Assembly: GCA_031284025.1 (NCBI GenBank)
Contig: JAITAR010000093.1
Coordinates: 1 to 10,397, forward strand
DNA: 10,397 nucleotides
Origin: Rickettsiales bacterium
GTDB taxonomy: Bacteria; Pseudomonadota; Alphaproteobacteria; Rickettsiales; UBA1997
Reading direction: 5' to 3'
Below are positions 1-6,902 of the stretch, piece by piece (within the stretch, counting starts at the first letter, position 1; every line of letters starts with the position of its first letter). The notes beneath the pieces were generated by a model. The model was not told where the DNA came from. It did not search any database and saw only the letters and a list, made by a program, of their open reading frames with translations. Made by a program: the position numbers and the translations under genes.

Positions 1-14
1 CTACTCGCGATAGC

Positions 15-2954
15 ATGAAAAATCTTTTTGGTAAGAATTTTTTGTTTATACAATTAGTCTCTATTATTTTCATTAGCACCATGTCCTATCTATATATTTT
101 TAACAAACCCATAATCAAAGTTGGATTATCGATCTGTGGTTTTAAAATTGTCAAAAAAGAAGTAATTAATAATAATGGCCGAAAGGATACCGTTTTAGTC
201 CTTAAACACAGAAAAACTGGAGCCGATGTGCTCTATGTTCTGAACAATGATTCCCATAGATTTTTTGGCATATCTTTCTTTGTGCCTGTTCTTGACAAAA
301 GTGGAGTAGCCCATGTGCTTGAGCATTCGGTGCTGTCATCATCTCGCAAATACAAAGACAATGAATTATTTTTTAACTTACTTAAAGTCAGTCCAGCAAC
401 ATTTCTCAATGCCTTTACCGAAGATGGGCAAATTTGCTATCTGTTTCAAACAATAAATAACAAAGACTATTTAAATCTAATGGGCGTATACCTTGACACA
501 TCACTATTTCCGGAGTTATCCAAACAAGATTTTAAAAAGGAAGGTTGGAGATTGGAGGCAGATGAAAGAGGAAATTTAAACTATAATGGAGTAGTTTTCA
601 ATGAAATGAAAACAGCCTACTCGGGACCAGACTATTACTGGTACTTTGATTCTCTAAAGGCTCTATTTCCAGAGTTGGAGTTTGAATCGGGAGGAAAACC
701 TAATCACATAGTAAATCTAAAATATGAGGATCTTTTGAATTTTCATAAAAATACCCATAATCCTTCGAATTCTTTTACGTTCCTCTATGGCCGGGGAAAC
801 ATTAGAGAAGAATTAAGCCTGCTGAATGAAAATTTTAGGGAATTTAAAAAAGTGGATCCCTTAAGATTGAACTTTGCAAATAATTCTGTAAATTCTCTGG
901 TTAAAAAGGTTTCGACCTATCCGGCAGGAAAAGGAGAAGACTCTTCCTATATGACTTTTTCATACGTAATGGAAAATGCAGGAGATCTTATCATAGATAG
1001 CAAGATGAAAGCGCTCAAGTTTCTGTTTGCCGGCTATGAAGATGCTCCTCTAAAAAAAGAAATTCTTGAAAAGGGGTTGGCTACCGATGTCAGCATCGAG
1101 TTTGATTCGGCAAAGGACAAAATTGTCATCTTCATTGTATTCGAAGGAGTTAAAAAGGAAAACGAAAACAATGTTGAATTGGCTTTTAGTGATGTTTTAG
1201 AACATATAGCAAAATTCGGTTTTGGTGAAAAATCTGAAGCCACTGCAAAGTCGATTCAAAAATATAATATCAAAAATGAAAATAGATTTGAATTCAATTC
1301 TGAAAAAATCTCCCAAATCTATAGTCTTTATCTGTTTGGTACAGATTATGAAAAAATCTTAAATAGACAAAAAATTTACGATGAATTTGAGAAAGTTGTT
1401 AGTGAGAAAGATTTTTGGAAAAACTTCGTAGAGAATATATTTCTAAAAAATAGGCAACGGGCTTTGGTAATTTCACGGCCAGATGAACAGCTGTTGGCAT
1501 CGCAGGACAGAGAAATTGAAGCAAAACTTGATAACATCAGGAAAAATATGAATGAGTCCGAATTAAAAGAATTACAGAGAGAATCTGAAGAATTTAAGAA
1601 AGAAATGTCCAACGAGTTACATGCTAATTTTCCCAAACTTTCGATGAAAGACTGGAAACATGAAAAACTTGGGGTAGATACAAAAATTGAGGATTTTGCC
1701 GGGGCAAAGATTCTTCATCATAACTTAAACGCTAATGGACTGACTCAAATTGCTCTAGCCTTCGATATCGCTCTACTGCCAGCAGATGTTTTACCAGCTG
1801 TAGCGGTCTACAATCTTCTTTTTAATAAGCTTGATTCTTCGACAAAATCCAATGAAGATTTATTTCTGGAACAGTCGAGAATTTTTGGCCGTCCTATTCA
1901 TACAAAGATTTCAGTGTTATCAAAATATAGAAACGATGGTAATGTTGCTAGATTCGTTGTCACCGTAGATGGTTTTCGAGATAGTATCAGAGAACAGACC
2001 TTGGATATACTGAGCGAGAACCTTTTTGGAATCGACTACAATGGCCAAGAAAACAAAATTAAAGGCATCATTGAGCGCGAGGTTCAAAATCTGGAGATAA
2101 CCGCTAGAAAAGATGGCTACTACATTTTTTCAAATTTTTCTCCGAGATTTGCTCTATCGTCACAGCTTAAAAAAGAAGGGTACTATCTATATTTGAAAAA
2201 TCTACTGGCAGACTGGCCTAGGGGCTATAGGCGGCTATTGAATGAATTGCAATACCTGAAAGAAAATCTTTTTGTTAGAGATAATCTGGTAGTTGATATC
2301 GTTGGAGACGAGAAAATTGTTGAGGCAACTAAAAATTACATAGCTAAAAATCTGACCTACAAAGCCAAAGAACAGCAGTCCTATAATTTTACTGTGAAAA
2401 AACTAAATCAAGCTAGGATTGTTCCCGCTAGGAATTATGGAAATCATTTGATCTGTGAAGCGACGATAGATGGTTGGATAGTTAATTTTCTCCCAAAATT
2501 TATTGACTATCAATACCTTTTCCCGGAAGCAAGAACTAAGGGTGGCGCCTATGGATCAAGGCTGCACGTGGAACCAGATATAATGCTGTTCTACGACTAT
2601 TCAAATCCTAACATATTGGATACATTTGAAATTTACAAAAATACGGGAAATTTTTTGAGAAATTTCAAAATATCCGACGAAGATTTTGACGGTGTGAGGA
2701 TTAAGGCACTAGTCAAATACGTATATCCAAAAACTAGTTTTGAAAAGGGAATGGAGGCTATGAATAATTATTTAATAGGAAGAACTGATTCTGATATTAG
2801 GAATGAATATGAACACATAAAAAATCTAGAACAAGAAGACGTTAGAAAGTTAAGTAGTTTAATCAACAAATGTTTAGAACACTACAATATCGCCACTATT
2901 GGAGCAAAGGAGGGCATAAATGAAAATATGGGTCTCTATGACGAAGTAAAATAG
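15..2954 (+). CDS. PreP-like M16C zinc metalloprotease with N-terminal membrane anchor
   Basis: This is a peptidase of the M16C (presequence protease, PreP) family. These are clam-shell zinc enzymes that degrade short unfolded peptides such as cleaved targeting peptides. The inverted zinc motif HVLEH lies at residues 100-104 (ligands H100 and H104, catalytic base E103), and the third ligand is E197 in VVFNEMK. Family motifs RHKKTGA-like (KHRKTGADVL, 64-73), TFLNAFT (129-135), a charged helical linker (about 486-535) joining the two halves, and GGAYG (843-847) in the C-terminal half are all present, so the enzyme looks intact and of normal PreP length. Unusually, residues 9-29 form a hydrophobic segment after a basic start, suggesting an inner-membrane anchor or uncleaved signal rather than a cytosolic enzyme. 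The reading frame is open to the left edge of the window and no Shine-Dalgarno precedes position 15, so the true start could lie upstream. folKP follows 16 nt later, probably in one transcript. Confidence 0.9.
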   Translation: MKNLFGKNFLFIQLVSIIFISTMSYLYIFNKPIIKVGLSICGFKIVKKEVINNNGRKDTVLVLKHRKTGADVLYVLNNDSHRFFGISFFVPVLDKSGVAHVLEHSVLSSSRKYKDNELFFNLLKVSPATFLNAFTEDGQICYLFQTINNKDYLNLMGVYLDTSLFPELSKQDFKKEGWRLEADERGNLNYNGVVFNEMKTAYSGPDYYWYFDSLKALFPELEFESGGKPNHIVNLKYEDLLNFHKNTHNPSNSFTFLYGRGNIREELSLLNENFREFKKVDPLRLNFANNSVNSLVKKVSTYPAGKGEDSSYMTFSYVMENAGDLIIDSKMKALKFLFAGYEDAPLKKEILEKGLATDVSIEFDSAKDKIVIFIVFEGVKKENENNVELAFSDVLEHIAKFGFGEKSEATAKSIQKYNIKNENRFEFNSEKISQIYSLYLFGTDYEKILNRQKIYDEFEKVVSEKDFWKNFVENIFLKNRQRALVISRPDEQLLASQDREIEAKLDNIRKNMNESELKELQRESEEFKKEMSNELHANFPKLSMKDWKHEKLGVDTKIEDFAGAKILHHNLNANGLTQIALAFDIALLPADVLPAVAVYNLLFNKLDSSTKSNEDLFLEQSRIFGRPIHTKISVLSKYRNDGNVARFVVTVDGFRDSIREQTLDILSENLFGIDYNGQENKIKGIIEREVQNLEITARKDGYYIFSNFSPRFALSSQLKKEGYYLYLKNLLADWPRGYRRLLNELQYLKENLFVRDNLVVDIVGDEKIVEATKNYIAKNLTYKAKEQQSYNFTVKKLNQARIVPARNYGNHLICEATIDGWIVNFLPKFIDYQYLFPEARTKGGAYGSRLHVEPDIMLFYDYSNPNILDTFEIYKNTGNFLRNFKISDEDFDGVRIKALVKYVYPKTSFEKGMEAMNNYLIGRTDSDIRNEYEHIKNLEQEDVRKLSSLINKCLEHYNIATIGAKEGINENMGLYDEVK

Positions 2955-2959
2955 GGGTG
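2953..2959 (+). promoter_or_regulatory. Shine-Dalgarno of folKP
   Basis: AGGGGTG overlaps the TAG stop of the protease gene and sits 11 nt before the folKP ATG at 2971. The spacing is slightly long but it is the only purine-rich match near this start. Its overlap with the upstream stop suggests translation coupling between the two genes. Confidence 0.5.
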
Positions 2960-2970
2960 TAAACAAAGAT

Positions 2971-4230
2971 ATGGATAACGATAGCTACGTATATCTGGCG
3001 CTAGGATCTAATCTAGGAAATAGGGAGAATAATATGGCGTCCGCAATCAGTAAATTATCCAGCTACGGTGTAGTGGTTCTCGAAACGTCACCTCTCTACG
3101 CTACTCCTGCCCTTATGCTAAAGGATTCTCCTGAGGACTGGAATAGGCCATTTCTTAACTGTGCCATAAAAGTTGATACGTCTTTGCAGCCAGAGGAATT
3201 ATTGGATCTTTGTAAAAAAATAGAGGTAGAGCTGAGAGGGGATCACAGCAGAAGATGGGCTCCGCGAACGATAGACGTAGACATACTATTTTATAAAAAT
3301 CAAACATTTAATTCTGATAGACTAACTATTCCGCACAGTGGCATTTACAATAGAAGTTTTGTTATGGATCCCCTCTCTTTCCTCTATCCAGAAAAAGTAG
3401 TTGGCCGTTACTATAGTAAAAGTCATCAGCCTCTGATCATGGGCATAGTAAACGTTACTCCGGATTCCTTTTCCGATGGAGGACTGTACTACAGTATAGA
3501 CTCATTTGCAGAGGTGTTCGATAATTGGTCTAGAGAAAATGTGCAAATAATAGATATAGGAGCGGAGTCGACTAATCCCAGAGTGGAGCCTATAGCCGAA
3601 GAGGAGGAAATACGGAGACTGGAGCCAATTTTTGACTACATCGAAAGCAAAAATTCTGAATATCCTAGACCACTTCTTAGTATAGACACCTATCACTCTA
3701 GGACCGCAGAATTAGCCATAACAAACGGCTTTGATATTGTTAATGACGTTTCTGCGTTAGAAAATGAGAAAATGCTAGATTTAGCAAAAAATAATCCAAG
3801 GATAAAGTTTGTTTTTATGCATAATCTAGGAATACCAACTCGAAAGAACGTTATAGTTCACGGTAACATAATTGAAGAATTAAAGAAATGGCTTGAATCA
3901 AAGTTAGAAAATTTTGATAGGGTGGGGATAGATAGAAATCAACTGATATTCGATCCTGGTCTGGGATTCGGCAAAACATCACAGCAAAACCTGGAAATAC
4001 TGCAAAATGTGAGCTATTTTCATAGATTTGAGGTAAAAATCATGATTGGACATTCCAGAAAATCCTTCATGAATATTTTTAGCAGTGTCGGACCAGAACT
4101 ACGCGATTGCGAAACGGTAGCAATGTCCATGAAACTGGCCAAGGATGTGGATATTTTACGTGTCCACAGCCCCGTCGAACATATGAGAGCGATACTAGCC
4201 CAAGGCCATGTTGATAGTCAATTTATTTAA
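2971..4230 (+). CDS. folKP: Bifunctional HPPK-DHPS folate synthesis enzyme
   Basis: A fusion of 6-hydroxymethyl-7,8-dihydropterin pyrophosphokinase (FolK, about residues 6-135) and dihydropteroate synthase (FolP, about 155-410), two consecutive cytosolic steps of folate synthesis. The FolK half shows LALGSNLGNR (9-18), the signature RWAPRTIDVDILF with Mg-binding D102 and D104, and LTIPHSGIYNRSFV. The FolP half shows MGIVNVTPDSFSDGG (157-171), IIDIGAESTNP (193-203), SIDT (237-240), FDPGLGFGK (327-335), GHSRKS (360-365) and ILRVHS (395-400). The linker is only about 20 residues. Two changes from the usual DHPS pattern are visible: STRPG is STNPR, and RVHD is RVHS. Such fusions are known in Rickettsia and Chlamydia. 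All core pterin and phosphate residues remain, so I expect an active enzyme. It follows the protease gene by 16 nt. No other folate gene is in the window. Confidence 0.95.
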   Translation: MDNDSYVYLALGSNLGNRENNMASAISKLSSYGVVVLETSPLYATPALMLKDSPEDWNRPFLNCAIKVDTSLQPEELLDLCKKIEVELRGDHSRRWAPRTIDVDILFYKNQTFNSDRLTIPHSGIYNRSFVMDPLSFLYPEKVVGRYYSKSHQPLIMGIVNVTPDSFSDGGLYYSIDSFAEVFDNWSRENVQIIDIGAESTNPRVEPIAEEEEIRRLEPIFDYIESKNSEYPRPLLSIDTYHSRTAELAITNGFDIVNDVSALENEKMLDLAKNNPRIKFVFMHNLGIPTRKNVIVHGNIIEELKKWLESKLENFDRVGIDRNQLIFDPGLGFGKTSQQNLEILQNVSYFHRFEVKIMIGHSRKSFMNIFSSVGPELRDCETVAMSMKLAKDVDILRVHSPVEHMRAILAQGHVDSQFI

Positions 4231-4449
4231 AAAAATACATTATGGTAGAGAAACTACAGATTGTTCACATATTTGACTAAATTACACCACTTTTAGTACC
4301 TCCGGAAAAAATTATTTTAAATTCAGAAGAGTTTTTGTGCTGTCGCTGTCTTGCGATCGTTCTTTGTGTTTGTTGATGAAGTTTTTTTTGGCAGATTTTT
4401 TCTGCAAAATCAGAGCAACTTTATTTTACTATGAGAAGCTGATCCGGAA
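4231..4449. other. Gene-free stretch downstream of folKP and ssrA
   Basis: No open reading frame, tRNA or known RNA was recognised here on either strand. It is the region where the folKP transcript (plus strand) and the tmRNA transcript (minus strand) should end. A small inverted repeat GCAGA-TTTTT-TCTGC lies at about 4392-4406, with an A/T extension on its flanks, but neither strand shows the usual GC-rich stem followed directly by a T-run, so no terminator is called. Confidence 0.6.
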
Positions 4450-4768
4450 TAATTTGGAGGGATTCTGTTGACAGGCTCCCTCCAGCCCCGTTGCCCGGCT
4501 AGCCACCGCTAGGTGGAGGTATTTCTACGAAATACCTATCCTAAGATCTACGCAGCCAGTGCAACATTAGCAAAATTATCTTTTGCATTTAATTTTTCGA
4601 ACTATCTTCGCTTTCGCGACAGCTGTATCTTGCTGGATAAAACCGGTACCTTTCGATGAATGTCAATGCTATTTCACCCCCCTAGCTTCCTGTGGTGGAG
4701 GTGTCGGGTACTGCCCCCGAGTCCATCGCATCTATTACGCACGATATTTATTATCATAGTCTTTCGAC
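4450..4768 (-). ncRNA. ssrA: Circularly permuted two-piece tmRNA (ssrA)
   Basis: tmRNA enters stalled ribosomes with SmpB, adds a degradation tag and releases the mRNA. On the minus strand the gene is permuted as in alphaproteobacteria. The acceptor piece comes first and ends CACCTCC-A-CCA at 4703-4693. After an 11-nt spacer (4692-4682) the coding piece starts GGGGGTG (4681-4675). These two ends pair as a 7-bp acceptor stem with one G-U. A second long-range helix of 7 bp pairs TTCATCG (4660-4654) with CGATGGA (4728-4722), the position of tmRNA helix 2. The T-stem is TCGGG/CCCGA. The tag AKDNFANVALAA lies at 4586-4551 with TAG at 4550-4548. It is followed by a 9-bp hairpin (4537-4517, helix 5), CCACC-TAGC-GGTGG, and GGAGGGA/TCCCTCC at 4483-4456. 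The 5' end is inferred from the promoter and the 3' end from the last helix, so both are approximate. Confidence 0.92.
4548..4586 (-). other. tmRNA tag reading frame AKDNFANVALAA-stop
   Basis: Reading the minus strand from GCA at 4586 gives A-K-D-N-F-A-N-V-A-L-A-A followed by TAG. The tag resembles the Caulobacter tag ANDNFAEEFAVAA and ends in LAA, the degron read by ClpXP in Escherichia coli. The exact resume codon is inferred from similarity to other alphaproteobacterial tags; the frame is open further upstream (AAT, TTA), so the first residue could be shifted by one codon. Confidence 0.88.
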
Positions 4769-4774
4769 GAAAAA

Positions 4775-4802
4775 ATTATAGCACAACTTTGTTATCTTGC
4801 AA
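4775..4802 (-). promoter_or_regulatory. Sigma-70-type promoter of ssrA
   Basis: On the minus strand a perfect -10 box TATAAT (4780-4775) is preceded by TTGCAA (4802-4797) with a 16-nt spacer. Transcription would start near 4768, just ahead of the acceptor piece. A consensus -10 box suits a strongly expressed stable RNA. Confidence 0.7.
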
Positions 4803-4821
4803 CAAAAAAATGGATGGCACC

Positions 4822-4850
4822 TTGGAATCACATCGCTCCAGAAAAATAAT
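4822..4850 (+). promoter_or_regulatory. Possible promoter of the ilvH-like gene
   Basis: TTGGAA (4822-4827) and AATAAT (4845-4850) are spaced by 17 nt, giving a start near 4857 and a leader of about 35 nt. The region is AT-rich so a chance match is possible. It would be divergent from the ssrA promoter, with the two -35 elements about 20 bp apart. Confidence 0.3.
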
Positions 4851-4891
4851 ATCATCACAAAATAGCTGTTGCAATTTTGTAATTAATAAAT

Positions 4892-5455
4892 ATGCTTGAT
4901 CTAGAGACGATTATTTTAATTACTATGGAAGAAGAAGTGGAGAAGAGTCTGGTAACAATACTGATCCCAAATATAAAGGGACAGTTGGCTAAAATTTCAA
5001 CATTTTGTGCTGAGAATGATTTGAACATATCGAGATTGACTCTTTCGGCGGTGGACAAAGACGATAAAATACAGAAAATTATTCTCTATCTCGAAGGAGA
5101 CAGAGAAAACGTTAACAAAATGTGCAAAAAAATATTAGATATTGACACAGTTCTCAAAGTTGTGAATTTTCAAACAAATAGTGAGTATATCGAGAAAGAA
5201 ATATGTTTTATTAAAATTTTGAATGAAAATTTAGGATTTCCAACAGTAGTTAATGTGGTGTCGGACCACTATGGCAGAATCATATTTAGCAGTGAAAAAA
5301 TAACTATATTTCTAATGGAGGATAGTGAAGAAAACGTGAATAATTTTGTGAATGAAGTCGCTGAAATCACTACGGAAATAGAAATGGCAAGAAGTGGCAT
5401 GGTGGCTATGGCTATAGATGATACTATAGAAAATATCATCGACATCGATCTATAA
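4892..5455 (+). CDS. ilvH: Acetolactate synthase small subunit-like (IlvH-type) ACT protein
   Basis: This resembles the regulatory subunit of acetohydroxyacid synthase, which activates the catalytic subunit IlvB/IlvI and carries valine feedback control in branched-chain amino acid synthesis. The N-terminal ACT domain (about residues 18-90) aligns with E. coli IlvH. N27, G30 and N45 fall at the spacing of its valine-site residues N11, G14 and N29. The second half keeps YIEKEICFIKI (like VEREIMLVKI) and EMARSGMVAM (like EVARSGVVGL). The protein is divergent and rich in acidic residues, and the GLFSRRGYNIES segment is replaced by TFCAENDLNISR. The start is uncertain: neither ATG 4892 nor ATG 4925 has a Shine-Dalgarno, and 4925 (MEEEVEKSL) fits the family length better. 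No ilvB is nearby, so its partner is either elsewhere or missing. The mutase gene starts 19 nt after its stop, suggesting an operon. Confidence 0.8.
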   Translation: MLDLETIILITMEEEVEKSLVTILIPNIKGQLAKISTFCAENDLNISRLTLSAVDKDDKIQKIILYLEGDRENVNKMCKKILDIDTVLKVVNFQTNSEYIEKEICFIKILNENLGFPTVVNVVSDHYGRIIFSSEKITIFLMEDSEENVNNFVNEVAEITTEIEMARSGMVAMAIDDTIENIIDIDL

Positions 5456-5461
5456 AGTTAC

Positions 5462-5469
5462 AAAGGGGG
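5462..5469 (+). promoter_or_regulatory. Ribosome binding site that sets the mutase start at 5475
   Basis: AAAGGGGG lies 5 nt before ATG 5475. An upstream in-frame GTG at 5469 overlaps the G-run itself and so cannot be served by it, which makes ATG 5475 the better start. Confidence 0.75.
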
Positions 5470-5474
5470 TGACT

Positions 5475-6866
5475 ATGGCTAATAAATACACGTTTGAAGA
5501 ACACATTCTCAGACAATATGACATAAGGGGCGTTGCTGGTAAAGATTTAAATGAAATTGATGCATACTTTATTGGAAAAAGCTATGGAACTTTGCTGCAT
5601 CAATTGAACAAAAAAACCTGTGTGGTTGGCCGCGATGCCAGAGAGACTTCTGAGGCCTATTCGCTGGAAGCCATTAGAGGCCTGACAGACTGTGGCATTG
5701 ATGTTTTAGATATAGGTCTGGTTCCAACACCAATGGTATATTTCACGATTCAGTTTTTATCCAAAGATGCCGGATTAATAGTCACGGCATCTCATAACCC
5801 ACCAGAGTACAATGGTTTTAAAATGCTGACCAGTGAGGATCCGATTTGGGGAGAGGACATTAGGAAATTAGGTGAAATATCAAAAAATGGCAGTTTTTTT
5901 GAATCTAGAGTTCGAGGAAGTATTCAGACGACAGATGTTAGGGAATATTATTTTAAGTTTCTTCTAGACATTTTGGAAAAAGATCTGAAGAAAAATCTTA
6001 AAATCTGCTGGGATCCTGGAAACGGCACAGTTGCGTACATTTTAGATGATTTTATAGGGATGCTGCCGAATGATAACATCAGCATATGTAATACGGTTGA
6101 TCCAACTTTTCCCAATCATCATCCAAATCCCGAAGATCCAAAGAATATGAAAATGCTGAGTGAGGCTGTTGTTAAGAATGGCTGTGATTTTGGCATTGGC
6201 TTTGATGGAGATGGAGATAGAATAGGTATAGTGGACAGCGAAGGTTTTATTCTGTACGGTGATCAATTGCTCTGTATATTTGCCCGCAACTATTTGAAAA
6301 ACAACCCCGGAGAGAAGGTTATGTCGGAGGTCTCTTCTAGTCTAGTTCTCTACGACGACATAGCCAAAAATGGTGGCATTCCCGTAATGTGGAAACCGGG
6401 ACATTCAACACAGAAAGCAAAAATGAAGTCGGATGGTATAAAATTAGCGGGGGAAACCAGTGGACACATATTTTTCGGAGAAAATCACAACTATGATGAT
6501 GCGCTCTATGCATCAGTTAAATTAATAAATATTCTGACAAAGGCTAGTGATACCCTCACAGAAATGAGAAAAAGTCTTCCAAAAACATTTTCAACCAAGA
6601 AAATAAATATAAAATCGAATGATGTTGATAAATTTATTGTTCCCGTTGCCCTGGCCAAAAGGCTTAGAGAGCAGGGCAGAGAAATCTGTGATGTCGATGG
6701 CGTTAGAGTTAACAAAGCTGATGGCTGGTGGCTCTGCAGAAATTCCAGCACGGGACCTCAGATGACTATACGCTGTGAAGCTCTGAGTCAAGAGGGGCTG
6801 GAGGAGTGCAAACGAGAAATAAAAGAACAGCTGAATTTGAGTGGCTATGATGTAGATTTTGACTAA
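5475..6866 (+). CDS. algC: Phosphomannomutase/phosphoglucomutase (AlgC type)
   Basis: A cytosolic alpha-D-phosphohexomutase interconverting the 6- and 1-phosphates of mannose or glucose, supplying Man-1-P and Glc-1-P for nucleotide sugars of LPS or capsule. From ATG 5475 it has 463 residues, the normal length. All four domain motifs are intact: catalytic phosphoserine loop TASHNPPEYNG (104-114, S106), metal loop DGDGDR (244-249), sugar-specificity loop GETSGH (326-331) and phosphate-binding loop RNSSTGP (422-428). Their positions match Pseudomonas AlgC closely, which is why I favour dual mannose/glucose specificity over a glucosamine-specific enzyme. The start was moved from GTG 5469 because AAAGGGGG directly precedes ATG 5475. 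It is probably cotranscribed with the ilvH-like gene and converges on glmM with only 36 bp between stops. The gene symbol is by family resemblance; manB or pgm would be used in some genomes. Confidence 0.92.
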   Translation: MANKYTFEEHILRQYDIRGVAGKDLNEIDAYFIGKSYGTLLHQLNKKTCVVGRDARETSEAYSLEAIRGLTDCGIDVLDIGLVPTPMVYFTIQFLSKDAGLIVTASHNPPEYNGFKMLTSEDPIWGEDIRKLGEISKNGSFFESRVRGSIQTTDVREYYFKFLLDILEKDLKKNLKICWDPGNGTVAYILDDFIGMLPNDNISICNTVDPTFPNHHPNPEDPKNMKMLSEAVVKNGCDFGIGFDGDGDRIGIVDSEGFILYGDQLLCIFARNYLKNNPGEKVMSEVSSSLVLYDDIAKNGGIPVMWKPGHSTQKAKMKSDGIKLAGETSGHIFFGENHNYDDALYASVKLINILTKASDTLTEMRKSLPKTFSTKKINIKSNDVDKFIVPVALAKRLREQGREICDVDGVRVNKADGWWLCRNSSTGPQMTIRCEALSQEGLEECKREIKEQLNLSGYDVDFD

Positions 6867-6902
6867 TTTTTCCTAGCTATGATCTGTAAATCCTAAAAGA
6901 AT

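Noticed and set aside
4388..4410. Hairpin GCAGA-TTTTT-TCTGC as a terminator for folKP or ssrA
   Set aside because: The T-run lies before the stem on the plus strand and an A-run follows the stem on the minus strand, so neither direction has the stem-then-U layout of an intrinsic terminator.
4660..4899. Plus-strand ORF of 79 codons between folKP and the ilvH-like gene
   Set aside because: It overlaps the tmRNA acceptor end and the ssrA promoter, has low-complexity composition and no recognisable domain. The minus-strand RNA explains this sequence better.
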